A stretch of DNA of 23,989 nucleotides from JBBKWX01 sp037969175 (GTDB lineage: Bacteria; Bacteroidota; Bacteroidia; AKYH767-A; JBBKVM01). The notes beneath the pieces were generated by a model. The model was not told the origin of the DNA. It did not search any database and saw nothing but the letters and a program-made list of their open reading frames with translations. The DNA is taken from NCBI GenBank assembly GCA_037969175.1, contig JBBKWX010000199.1:1-23989 (forward strand), written 5' to 3'. The position numbers and the translations under genes are program-made. Shown piece by piece: positions 1 to 8,126 of the stretch (positions within the stretch are counted from its first letter, which is position 1; each line of letters opens with the position of its first letter).

Positions 1-261
1 CACAGAATGGAATAAATAGCTTCTGAGAGATCTGCGGGAAATATTCTCTATTGTTAGCTTGACGCGTATGCGAAGTTTCGGGGTATACAGAGTTCTCAGA
101 GATTGAAGAGAAATTTTTGTGCCAAGCAGATAAAATAAAACCACTTAGAGCACATAGGTCACAAGTTGCACTAAGAGATTATTAAACATTTTTTCTACAA
201 AAAATTACGTAAACTACGTAGCACTCTTAGTGTAACTAAGTGTACTTGTGACCTTAGTGGT
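1..261. repeat. degenerate interspersed repeats with an inverted repeat
   Basis: No coding region is supported here. The left part (about 1-120) holds fragments such as 'ctgagagatctgcggg' and 'ttctcagagattgaagag' that look like decayed interspersed repeats. Positions 140-177 and 224-261 are two 38-bp arms in inverted orientation. Both contain ACCACT, GGTCACAAGT and ACTAAGAG on the corresponding strand, but the blocks between them are shifted by small indels, so the pairing is imperfect. The spacer contains TACGTA twice. The repeat sits directly before the truncated T9SS fragment and probably replaced or interrupted its 5' part. Confidence 0.5.
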
Positions 262-546
262 AAAAAAATCAAAATATCGAGAAAAAAAACTAAAATTTAT
301 TCCGGACAACAATGCTTTTTTTATCCACAATTCGACTGTGAAATATCCATTTATCAATTAAGAATATTTAACAGATGGGGGCAGTTAATATTTAGTTCAG
401 ATTCACCGGAAGTCGGATGGGACGGCCAATATAAGGGGCGCGCAGTTGAAAATGGAAATTACATTTACCAACTTAGATTCATAGCAGATCAGGGAGAAAT
501 TAATCGTGAACAAATTCTCTTTGGAAGCGTTGTTTTGATCCGATGA
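262..546 (+). pseudogene. 3' remnant of a T9SS type B sorting-domain protein
   Basis: The frame ending in TGA at 544-546 reads FNRWGQLIF, then WDGQYKGRAVENGNYIYQL, and finishes FGSVVLIR. This is the typical pattern of the gliding-motility/T9SS type B C-terminal sorting domain (IFNRWG, WDG.Y.G, G.Y.Y, GS..LIR). The usual upstream part of that domain (PN.FTPNGDG.ND) is absent. The open frame contains no ATG and meets stops at 172-174 and 136-138 inside the repeat region, so the gene has lost its 5' part. It ends one base before the convergent PNGase F-like gene. It could be the tail of a large adhesin. I see no evidence that it is expressed. Confidence 0.6.
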
Positions 547-547
547 T

Positions 548-3088
548 TTATTCAGGTTGAATAATTAATTTTTCAATCATACTATTCTCCTTTGTATTCA
601 ATCTGACAAAATAAATTCCCGACTCCAGTTTTTCTTTTACGCGAATCTCATTCAAAGAATTTTCATTGATCTTTTTTTGATAAACAATTTTACCGCAAAC
701 ATCAACAATGATCAATTCTGCTTCATTCATCCTGAAATTTGTTTTGATAACAAATTCGTTAGTCGCCGGGTTTGGATACAACTTAAAATTCAATTCCTGA
801 AGATCATTAATACCAACTGTTTGTGAAATGTAATGGGAGATCACATCGTCGCTTGTAGCTTGATCCCCTGCTGCATCTACCATAGCAGCAATGGTATAAT
901 TAATTCCTGCTGAAAAAGATGCCGTAGTTGTAAATGTATAATCCAAGGAATCACCGGAGTTGATCGTTGCATTTACAATCTCGCTGGCGCCTAATACACC
1001 ATTGATAAAATACTTTACAGTTGGTTGAGAAATTGCCACATTACCCACATTTTTAAATCTGAATTTGATAAGTGTTGAAGCACTAAGATCAGAACCATAA
1101 ACAGGATTCATGATTTTTTCTCCTTTCAGATTGATATAATTTGCAGAAGCAATATGTTGATCAGACTTTTCAATCAGGTATGCGTGGATCTTGTAGTGTG
1201 GCTCTGTATGTGAACTTCCGTTATATCCTGTATTTAGAAAATTAGTATAGTTCTCAAGTTCATAATCCAACAATAAATTTTGTCCCGGAATTGCATCCAG
1301 AGAAATATCTTCTATCAATGGATAAACTCCCTGACCGGGACACCATCCGGCACGCGCATATAGCCAGGTCCCGTTCTGATTGTTGCATGAATTTGACGCA
1401 CAATCTGCCTTCCATAAATAATGTGAAGAAAAGATATTTCCATTCACTTTTATAAGATGAGTCTTGGGAGAAAATTCTGCTGCATTATCTGTGTTAGCCT
1501 GACCATGCCCTGTGATCGTCATTCTGAAATCAGTAGCTTGTGTGTTAGGATGAATAGGATTTGTTCTATCCGGAAGATCGTAGGAAACTGTAGGTTCTCC
1601 ATAGACCCAGTTGTCATTATCCCATAGCGCTGTGATTCGCTGATAAGGATGCGGATCATATCCTTTTACAAATGTGAGTGAAGCATTAAGCAACCAACCC
1701 GATGCTCCCCAAACCTGAATATACGATTCGAAATCACAAGATCCCTGTAGCAAAGATTTGAATGAAGTAACGTCTATTTGCCATGGTCCACAAGCTTTTC
1801 CATAGGGAGTGATGAATCTTGCAAGTTCGTAAGTCTGACCATTCTTGATCAACGAGATCTTCGCAGGCTGATCCCAGGGATCGCATCCGGTAGCAGGACA
1901 AGCCAGACTGATATTCATGATGATCTGCTTGTACATGGCATTATTATCAGGAAGCGGAATAGAACTTAAATGTGTTTGTCCGGCAGCGGCAAAATTATGC
2001 TGTTTGTTTGTGAATAATGGGATCGTTAAAATATCTCCGTTACCCGGTTTGTTATAGGAAAAAGTAAGTGAATCGTTGTATGGATTTATATCTCCTACAA
2101 GCGATGCAAACACTTTCAGGGTATTGTTATTTCCTGCCGACTGGATTACGGATTGGAAGGCATGTTCATACGCCGCACCCGGAGCAAGGGACATACTCAG
2201 CACTTCGTTTACGACTGCATTTGAATTTAATTTATATCCAACATTGAGTGATGTAATTGTAGAAGTTCCGGTATTTGTAAAAACTGCTTTGATACGGGAA
2301 GTACCGGAGAAAAAGGTGATCTGATCAGGAGATACCACGCCCGTAGTTTTTATATCGGCTCCTGAAGCAACATATCCGGGAAACCATGGGTTACCGGTAA
2401 AATTCGTTAGTGTACCCAAAGTGTTTGTGGTAGGCATTTCATTCGGTGTAGTTGTTCCGGATGTTTGATTGAATTTATAATACGCGACCAGCCCGGGAGT
2501 TGTGCTTGGAAGATCTACGGTATCGTTGGTTGCTATCTCGCTTTGCGTTCTTGCGATATTCCAGATCCGAAGCTCGTCTATACAGCCATTGAATCCCCTG
2601 CCGGTGAAGCCGGGGCTCCAGCCAATGTTAAGATTAGCTGTGGAAGCAGCGATAGCAGCAGAAGCGTTACTACCGGCCAGATTTCCGTTGATATAAATTT
2701 TAAGAGTGCCATTGTCCATCACCCCTGCAACGTGGTACCATGAATTTGTTTGCATCACAGGTGAGCTTAATACTTCGGTCCAGTTTCCATTGCCATTGCC
2801 CACTGTAAAACTGAGTTTACCATTGGCTCCGCATCTAAGAACATAGCCGGTTTGTGGATCTACATCCGTACCTGCTATTGTCCCTTGCCATTGCTGAGGC
2901 TTCCAGGTAAGTGCATTGATCCATGCTTCAACTGTAAGCGCATTGGCCGAGTTAAAAGCAGGGTTAGCCGGAACAACAACTTTATCGTCCACGCCATCAA
3001 AAAACAGACTGGCTTGTTGGGCTTTAGCAGGAAAGAATGATAGTATCGATACTGTAAATAGGATTGAAAATCTGGAAAAATGGGACAT
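548..3088 (-). CDS. secreted LamG / PNGase F-like protein with T9SS type A signal
   Basis: 846 aa from the ATG at 3088, chosen over an in-frame TTG at 3118 because it opens directly on a signal peptide (MSHFSRFSILFTVSILSFF, likely cleavage after AKA at residue 23). Domains: LamG/concanavalin A-like, about 25-206; CARDB-like beta domain, about 250-345; PNGase F-like two-domain core, about 355-645; second CARDB-like domain, about 680-760; T9SS type A C-terminal domain, about 765-846 (LYPNPA...GIYFVRL). The core resembles Elizabethkingia peptide-N-glycosidase F: CDPWD, ARFITPYG, IDVTSFKSLL, TITGHG, AAEF and RAGWCPG. Asp406 aligns with catalytic Asp60 and Glu538 with Glu206, but Gln458 (YIQVW) stands where PNGase F has Glu118 (YTETW). 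Probable role: outer-surface or secreted enzyme or binding protein acting on glycoproteins. The family call is firm; deglycosylating activity is uncertain because of the substitution. Confidence 0.85.
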   Translation of the reverse strand: MSHFSRFSILFTVSILSFFPAKAQQASLFFDGVDDKVVVPANPAFNSANALTVEAWINALTWKPQQWQGTIAGTDVDPQTGYVLRCGANGKLSFTVGNGNGNWTEVLSSPVMQTNSWYHVAGVMDNGTLKIYINGNLAGSNASAAIAASTANLNIGWSPGFTGRGFNGCIDELRIWNIARTQSEIATNDTVDLPSTTPGLVAYYKFNQTSGTTTPNEMPTTNTLGTLTNFTGNPWFPGYVASGADIKTTGVVSPDQITFFSGTSRIKAVFTNTGTSTITSLNVGYKLNSNAVVNEVLSMSLAPGAAYEHAFQSVIQSAGNNNTLKVFASLVGDINPYNDSLTFSYNKPGNGDILTIPLFTNKQHNFAAAGQTHLSSIPLPDNNAMYKQIIMNISLACPATGCDPWDQPAKISLIKNGQTYELARFITPYGKACGPWQIDVTSFKSLLQGSCDFESYIQVWGASGWLLNASLTFVKGYDPHPYQRITALWDNDNWVYGEPTVSYDLPDRTNPIHPNTQATDFRMTITGHGQANTDNAAEFSPKTHLIKVNGNIFSSHYLWKADCASNSCNNQNGTWLYARAGWCPGQGVYPLIEDISLDAIPGQNLLLDYELENYTNFLNTGYNGSSHTEPHYKIHAYLIEKSDQHIASANYINLKGEKIMNPVYGSDLSASTLIKFRFKNVGNVAISQPTVKYFINGVLGASEIVNATINSGDSLDYTFTTTASFSAGINYTIAAMVDAAGDQATSDDVISHYISQTVGINDLQELNFKLYPNPATNEFVIKTNFRMNEAELIIVDVCGKIVYQKKINENSLNEIRVKEKLESGIYFVRLNTKENSMIEKLIIQPE

Positions 3089-3214
3089 GAGCGTTGAATA
3101 GTAAATATGAATAAGCAAGATAAGAAAATGTTCCTGCTTTATAGATCTATATTTCTATTTGAATGATCGGATCAAGTAACTAATCTTGAAATAAAGGGAT
3201 GAACCCGGCATGCA

Positions 3215-5833
3215 CTAATTCATCACTCCATAGATCTTTTTAAGATCTTCATCCTTCTCAAAACGAATAGCCTCATTCATCCTTTCTTCTGCGAATTTTT
3301 TAATGCGTATCACGCTATCCAGTTCTGTTCTTAACACTCCCGTATTATCCGAAGATAATTTTTTTTGCATTTCCTTTTCGCGTTCAGCGAGTTTGTTAAC
3401 CAATTGCCCTAACCCTTGAACAGAGGCCATCCTGACCAAAAACTCATTGTCATTTTTTCCTGCATATTCAAGTTTCTTTATAGCATCCATCATATTTGAT
3501 TCATTACAAATCAAAATGAAATTAGCAAAATGACGGATCAGGTAATATTTATCAAACCCATTTAATAAGGGAATTGTTTTACTAAAATATGCATAGTTTT
3601 CATCACTGCCATATTCCGCATAAATACCGGCAATAGCGATCTTCAAATTATTACTTTGCTCATCTTCATAATACTTGATCTTTTGAAAACCATCTTTTCT
3701 TTCTGCTTTCACATAGGCAGTGAGGCCGGCACCCAATACTTTATATGAAGAATCCTGTAATGATTCTTTATAGATAGTTGTCAGATCATCCCCTTTATAA
3801 TAAGCACTCAAAGCCTTGATAGCGGCAGTACGTACGACAGACTTCTTATCACTGACGGCTAAATTTATCAAAGATCTTCTAACTTCTTCATCACCTTTTT
3901 CAGCCAATATGGAAACGTTTTTTATTGCAGCAAGTTGAATGCTAAAATGTTTATCATTCATAGCATTCTTAACGAATTCTGCTTCCGGAGTACCTGCTTT
4001 ATAATTTGCTGACAGTGCATTGATCGCTTCTAATCTATCTAAATACAGAGGAGCATTTTTATATTGAAACATCCACTCTGCATTTGATTTGCGATCTACT
4101 TTTGCACACAATAAATACTTCTCAGCATCTATATTTACCAATACCGGTTTGGTCTTGGAATCAAAAACAAATACTTCATTTGCCTTGCTGAGGAATACTT
4201 CTTTACGTTCAACAGTAACTCCATTATAGATATCAATTGCTAAAGGCATTTTGTATATAGGGAAGCGCTCTGTGTCCTGCTTCTGTAGGATATCAACAGT
4301 TATTTTAGCAGACAGAGAATCATAGGTAGAACTAAGATCCAGATTGGGATGACCGGGTGATAAAAACCATTGATCAAAAAACCAATTCAGATCTTTCCCT
4401 GTAATTTTTTCGAATGAAAGTCTAAGCTGTGCAAGTTCGACGCTACCGAATTTGTTGGTCTCTAAATAATCTTTTACAGAAGCAAAAAATGCTTCTTCGC
4501 CAACCACTCTGCGAAGCATGTGTAATACGCGGGAACCTTTCTGATATGAATGTGCATCAAACATATCATCCACCTCTTCATAGTCATACCGAATCAGCTT
4601 TTCCTGTTTGCTGTTTGCTTCTTTCAAATAAGTAGTTAGATCTTTCTGGAAATGATAATCTGCTTCTTCCTTGCCGTATTTATGGTTAAACCATAGATAT
4701 TCTGCATACGTGGCGAATGCTTCATTCAGTGTGGTATTTGACCATGACTCACACGTTACGAGATCTCCAAACCATTGATGCGCTATTTCATGAGCAACAA
4801 AATCTTCCGCATCACCATCGATCAATTCACGTGTTGTTTTCTGAACAAATTCACCATAAACAATAGCTCCGGTATTTTCCATTGCCCCCGAAACAAAATC
4901 TCTCACATAAACCTGATCCAATTTTTCCCAGGGATAATCAAAGCCCAGTTTTGTAGAAAAGAATTCGAGGATCTCAGGTGTATTTTTGAAGATCTCTTTT
5001 GCATGTTCAGCATACCCGGGTTCTACATAATACCCAAGTTCCATATTTCTCCATTTATCTTTCACTACTGCATATTTACCAATCGCCATCATGGTCAGAT
5101 AAGGTGTATGTGTTTTTGTTTGTTTCCAATGATCTGTTCGGGTTCCGTTTGGGTTTAAGCTGGAATACTGCAGGATTCCATTACTCAGTGTCACAAAGGA
5201 AGTATCAATGGTGATGTTTACCTCTTGTGTCATCCGTTGATTTGGAGCATCAATAGTTGGAAACCAAACAGAACTACTTTGCGATTGTCCCTGAGTCCAG
5301 ATCTGTTTTGGCTTATACAAATCTGATCCGTCGGCATTGATAAAATAAAGTCCTTTATCAGAGGTGATCGCTGTTCCTGACTTGGTCACAAGCTCTTCAG
5401 GCTTAGCTATATAATCGATCTTCAGCGTATAGGTCTCATTACGTGTATATTCTCTTCCCAGATCTATTATCAGCTTTTCATTCGCCAGATAATATGGAAT
5501 TGCATTCGTTTGTTCCCCTTCCAGCATCCAAACTTTTTTGACTTCCATGGCTCTGGCATCCAGTTCAACGGATCGGACTGGATAGAAATGCGGACGCAGT
5601 GTGATGGTTGCCATACCAATCAATTGTCTTTTGTTCCAATCAAAACTGACATCTAAAATGGTGTGTATCAAAGCACTGTTGATCTCTCTGCTGGCATGAT
5701 AGACTTCAGATTTTGTCTGGATCTGACCGGAAGTATGTTTATTTGCATCTAATCCATCAATTGCATTTTTGGTTGAATTACATGCCAATAAGCTGATAAT
5801 AAAGGCAAATGCTAAGGTTTTTTTGAACATCAT
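3215..5833 (-). CDS. M1-family aminopeptidase lipoprotein
   Basis: 872 aa from the ATG at 5833. The next codon is also ATG, and a longer frame from TTG at 5884 is unlikely. The N-terminus is a lipoprotein signal (FAFIISLLAC, Cys18), so the enzyme is probably anchored in the cell envelope. It is a gluzincin aminopeptidase that removes N-terminal residues from peptides. Visible motifs: GAMEN exopeptidase motif at 316-320; zinc motif HEIAHQW at 348-354 with the third ligand Glu371 in NEAFATY; and the catalytic Tyr430 in HSYQKG. After the catalytic domain, about residues 600-780 look like HEAT-type alpha repeats, and the last 70 residues are highly charged and probably helical. A -7-like box (GACCTTTG on the minus strand, 5850-5857) lies 16 bp before the start. 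It is divergent from the biotinyl-carrier gene. Family assignment is secure; substrate is unknown. Confidence 0.93.
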   Translation of the reverse strand: MMFKKTLAFAFIISLLACNSTKNAIDGLDANKHTSGQIQTKSEVYHASREINSALIHTILDVSFDWNKRQLIGMATITLRPHFYPVRSVELDARAMEVKKVWMLEGEQTNAIPYYLANEKLIIDLGREYTRNETYTLKIDYIAKPEELVTKSGTAITSDKGLYFINADGSDLYKPKQIWTQGQSQSSSVWFPTIDAPNQRMTQEVNITIDTSFVTLSNGILQYSSLNPNGTRTDHWKQTKTHTPYLTMMAIGKYAVVKDKWRNMELGYYVEPGYAEHAKEIFKNTPEILEFFSTKLGFDYPWEKLDQVYVRDFVSGAMENTGAIVYGEFVQKTTRELIDGDAEDFVAHEIAHQWFGDLVTCESWSNTTLNEAFATYAEYLWFNHKYGKEEADYHFQKDLTTYLKEANSKQEKLIRYDYEEVDDMFDAHSYQKGSRVLHMLRRVVGEEAFFASVKDYLETNKFGSVELAQLRLSFEKITGKDLNWFFDQWFLSPGHPNLDLSSTYDSLSAKITVDILQKQDTERFPIYKMPLAIDIYNGVTVERKEVFLSKANEVFVFDSKTKPVLVNIDAEKYLLCAKVDRKSNAEWMFQYKNAPLYLDRLEAINALSANYKAGTPEAEFVKNAMNDKHFSIQLAAIKNVSILAEKGDEEVRRSLINLAVSDKKSVVRTAAIKALSAYYKGDDLTTIYKESLQDSSYKVLGAGLTAYVKAERKDGFQKIKYYEDEQSNNLKIAIAGIYAEYGSDENYAYFSKTIPLLNGFDKYYLIRHFANFILICNESNMMDAIKKLEYAGKNDNEFLVRMASVQGLGQLVNKLAEREKEMQKKLSSDNTGVLRTELDSVIRIKKFAEERMNEAIRFEKDEDLKKIYGVMN

Positions 5834-5927
5834 AATATATTTCGATGAGCAAAGGTCATCATTCAGAACCATTTTTTCAAGCAAGTAAATATTTGTATCT
5901 TCAAGCCACAGATCAATGCTTTTGAAT

Positions 5928-5935
5928 TATTTTTG
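5928..5935 (+). promoter_or_regulatory. possible Bacteroidota -7 box
   Basis: TATTTTTG fits the TAnnTTTG -7 consensus. It lies only 4 bp before the preferred ATG at 5940, so use of this box would give a nearly leaderless mRNA. No -33 element is seen at the usual distance, so the call is weak. Confidence 0.25.
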
Positions 5936-5939
5936 TAAA

Positions 5940-6446
5940 ATGATAAAAGTTCAGACCGAAGAGGGAAAAGAATATACCTGGGAAAAAAGTGAAGCTGAAG
6001 GAACAGCGCGCATTAATGGAAGTGAAGTTGTTTGGGATAAAATAGAATTACGCAAAGGTGTATTTCATATACTGAAAGAAAACAGATCCTACAGAGCTGA
6101 AATTATTGAAAGCGATCCAAAAACCAAGGAGATTCGGATAAAAGTAAATGGAATCGAATATAAATTCAAAGTAAAAGATCGTTTTGATCTATTACTGGAA
6201 GAGATGGGTATTGAGATGGCCGGTTCAAAGAAAGCTGATGATCTGAAAGCACCCATGCCCGGATTGGTGATAGAAGTGAGGGTTGAAGCCGGTCAAGCTA
6301 TTCAAAAAGGGGATCCGATGATCGTCCTGGAAGCAATGAAAATGGAAAATATTTTGAAAGCTGCATCGGAAGGTGTTGTTAAATCCATTCTTGTGATAAA
6401 AGGAGATAAAGTTGAAAAAAACACTGTGCTGGTTAGCATGGAATAA
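5940..6446 (+). CDS. biotinyl-domain (BCCP-like) carrier protein
   Basis: 168 aa from the ATG at 5940. An upstream in-frame ATG at 5916 would add MLLNYFCK, which the family does not need. The C-terminal 70 residues are a biotinyl/lipoyl domain: APMPGLV at 104-110, then EAMKMEN at 131-137 with Lys134 as the expected biotinylated lysine, and a closing repeat strand of the flattened barrel. The N-terminal 90 residues are beta-rich and resemble the stretch preceding the carrier domain in acyl-CoA carboxylase biotin subunits. It would carry CO2 between a biotin carboxylase and a carboxyltransferase (acetyl-, propionyl- or methylcrotonyl-CoA type, or oxaloacetate decarboxylase). No such partner is encoded in the window, so the complex is unknown. 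The next gene starts 12 bp downstream, so co-transcription with the superoxide dismutase is likely. Confidence 0.88.
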   Translation: MIKVQTEEGKEYTWEKSEAEGTARINGSEVVWDKIELRKGVFHILKENRSYRAEIIESDPKTKEIRIKVNGIEYKFKVKDRFDLLLEEMGIEMAGSKKADDLKAPMPGLVIEVRVEAGQAIQKGDPMIVLEAMKMENILKAASEGVVKSILVIKGDKVEKNTVLVSME

Positions 6447-6458
6447 ATAAATAAGATT

Positions 6459-7199
6459 ATGAAATCGAGAAGAGAATTTCTGATGAAAAGTGCTGCAGCA
6501 GCAGTAGGTGCGATAGCACTTGGAACAGTAAATACGGACATGTTTGCAAGCACAGTAACCCCAATATTGGAACCTGCAAGTCCGCATGACATGCCATTGC
6601 CAAGACTTCCTTATGCTTTTGACGCCTTAGAGCCTTACATTGATAAGATGACCATGGAGATTCATTATACCAAACATCATCAAGGCTATGTCAATAATTT
6701 GAATAATGCGCTGAATGAGCTGGGGCTAGGGCATTCTCACCTTACAGCAGAACAGCTTTGTGTAAATGTATCGAAGTATAATACTGCCATACGCAACAAT
6801 GCCGGTGGCCATTTCAACCACAGTCTGTTCTGGTCGGTGATGAAGCCACAGGGTGGCGGGAAACCAACAGGTGCAATTGCTGAGGCTATCACGAGTTCTT
6901 TTGGAACTTTCGAGGCGATGCAAAAAAAGTTCAATGATGCTGCTAAGTCAAGATTCGGCAGTGGCTGGGCTTGGTTGGTAGTGCGCGATGGAAAACTAGA
7001 TATCGGATCAACAGCTAATCAGGATAATCCCTTAATGGATATCAGCGAATTTAAAGGAACTCCGGTTCTGGCATTGGATGTATGGGAGCATGCATATTAT
7101 CTGAAGTATCAAAACTTACGTGGCGATTATATCAGTAACTGGTGGAATGTTGTAAACTGGGATGAAGTGAATCGCAGGTTCGCAGTTTCTGCAAAATAG
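6459..7199 (+). CDS. sodA: Tat-exported Mn-type superoxide dismutase
   Basis: 246 aa. Converts superoxide to H2O2 and O2. The N-terminus is a twin-arginine signal, SRREFLMKSAAAAVGAIALG, followed by a linker, so the mature enzyme (about 48-246) should act outside the cytoplasm. Metal ligands match Fe/Mn SOD: His69 (MEIHYTKHH), His121 (GGHFNHSLFW), Asp207 and His211 (DVWEHAYY), with Tyr77 as the gateway tyrosine. The combination of GGHFNH and TANQD is the Mn-type signature, although cambialistic use of iron cannot be excluded. It lies 12 bp after the biotinyl-carrier gene and is followed by a strong terminator. Tat-exported SODs are less common than cytoplasmic ones. The fold call is certain and metal choice is inferred. 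Confidence 0.94.
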   Translation: MKSRREFLMKSAAAAVGAIALGTVNTDMFASTVTPILEPASPHDMPLPRLPYAFDALEPYIDKMTMEIHYTKHHQGYVNNLNNALNELGLGHSHLTAEQLCVNVSKYNTAIRNNAGGHFNHSLFWSVMKPQGGGKPTGAIAEAITSSFGTFEAMQKKFNDAAKSRFGSGWAWLVVRDGKLDIGSTANQDNPLMDISEFKGTPVLALDVWEHAYYLKYQNLRGDYISNWWNVVNWDEVNRRFAVSAK

Positions 7200-7219
7200 A
7201 TCAATACCAAAAAAGAATG

Positions 7220-7256
7220 AAGCCCGCTCCTGCAAAGGAACGGGCTTTTGTTTTTT
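7220..7256 (+). terminator. rho-independent terminator after the SOD gene
   Basis: AAGCCCG-C-TCC pairs with GGA-A-CGGGCTT across a six-base loop (TGCAAA) and is followed by TTGTTTTTT. It lies 20 bp after the SOD stop codon. Confidence 0.88.
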
Positions 7257-7359
7257 AAATAAACCTGCATATAAGCGGTGGTGGAAATGGGTAGGTTTGC
7301 AGAACTTTGCAGACCGAGTTTCAACCTAACAAGTTAATGCGACCGCCTAAAAGTAGCCT

Positions 7360-7389
7360 GTTTCATAAATGCTGGTGCATTTATGAAAC
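7360..7389 (-). terminator. 12-bp perfect hairpin, possible terminator
   Basis: GTTTCATAAATG pairs perfectly with CATTTATGAAAC across a 6-nt loop (CTGGTG). It lies 16 bp downstream of the stop of the minus-strand SRPBCC gene, which suggests a 3'-end stabiliser or terminator. No clean U-tract follows on the minus strand, so it may instead be a small dispersed palindrome. Confidence 0.4.
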
Positions 7390-7405
7390 CAACGGCTTGA
7401 AACCT

Positions 7406-7786
7406 TTACAGGTCGTAGAATTCACGTAGTGAGCCAAAGTATAAATTATTCCATCCTTCTACAATATCTTTATAATCTTCATCGGGGATATTGGTATGTC
7501 TCAACTCCACAGAAGTGCCATCAGGATGATCATGCAATTTGATGGTAACGATGGATGCTTCATCCTGTTCACCAAAATACCATTGCTGAACGATCAATCT
7601 TTTATCTTCAAACTCCAGATTTTTTCCGGTGATGCTGCCTTCCCACAAAGAAAATTCAGAGCCGGGCTCGGTACTCATCACTGCGGCTTCGCCCGACCAA
7701 AGCTGAATGGTTAAGGGGTTGGTCAATGCGGCATAAACATCGCTGTTATCTGCGCCAATGGTATAGTATTTTTTGTAGTCCTTCAT
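7406..7786 (-). CDS. SRPBCC / AHSA1-like domain protein
   Basis: 126 aa, ATG start. The whole protein is a single START-like fold of the AHSA1 (activator of Hsp90 ATPase homologue) group: an N-terminal strand, an alanine-containing helix with LTNPLTIQLW, the central strands GSEFSLWEGSITG and FEDKRLIVQQWYFG, a T.V.L.H strand, and a C-terminal helix EGWNNLYFGSLREF. Such proteins bind a small hydrophobic ligand in a central cavity, but the ligand is unknown for most members. It stands alone, flanked by a hairpin on one side and repeat-rich DNA on the other. A -7-type box (7806-7813) sits 19 bp before the start. The family call is good and function is not predictable. Confidence 0.82.
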   Translation of the reverse strand: MKDYKKYYTIGADNSDVYAALTNPLTIQLWSGEAAVMSTEPGSEFSLWEGSITGKNLEFEDKRLIVQQWYFGEQDEASIVTIKLHDHPDGTSVELRHTNIPDEDYKDIVEGWNNLYFGSLREFYDL

Positions 7787-7805
7787 ATTCTGTTGAAATG
7801 AATTG

Positions 7806-7813
7806 CAAAGTTA
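7806..7813 (-). promoter_or_regulatory. -7 box for the SRPBCC gene
   Basis: On the minus strand this reads TAACTTTG, an exact match to TAnnTTTG, 19 bp upstream of the ATG at 7786. The -33 position falls in the degenerate repeat at 7826-7863, and I see no TTG there at the expected spacing. Confidence 0.4.
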
Positions 7814-7825
7814 ATTTTAAAACTC

Positions 7826-8010
7826 ACCACGGAAAAACAGAAACACGAAAAACACGGAAAAATAAATACGAGATGCAGAAATAGGTTTGGGGAAAAGAAT
7901 TTAAACACTAAGGCTCCAAGTAATTATAAGGCACCAAAAAAGAGACAAAATTCTCTGCGGTTAAATTCTCCGCACTGTTACTCCGCACTCATTTATGGGT
8001 TTGAGTTTTG
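7826..8010. repeat. degenerate interspersed repeats in a gene-less gap
   Basis: The 340-bp gap 7787-8126 has no credible gene. It contains 'accacggaaaaacagaaac', 'cacgaaaaacacgg', 'aaatacgagatgcag', 'aacactaaggctccaag' and 'ctctgcggttaaattctccg'. These are tattered pieces of interspersed repeats. A similar string occurs on the opposite strand at about 14200-14260 (ACACAG...ACAC...AATTACGAGATACGAA). I see no RNA gene or ORF in the rest of the gap (8011-8126), which is simply AT-rich. Confidence 0.45.
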
Positions 8011-8126
8011 TCACTCACTTCCTACTTCTCACTCCTCACTTCTTAATTTAGGAAGGAAATCGCAATTCTCATTTTGCATTTTACAGTGTTTTTTAGAAAT
8101 TAGCATTTAATTTTAAGTGATTTATT

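Noticed and set aside
4775..5158. 127-codon plus-strand frame inside the M1 aminopeptidase
   Set aside because: It lies wholly antisense to the catalytic region of a well-supported gene.
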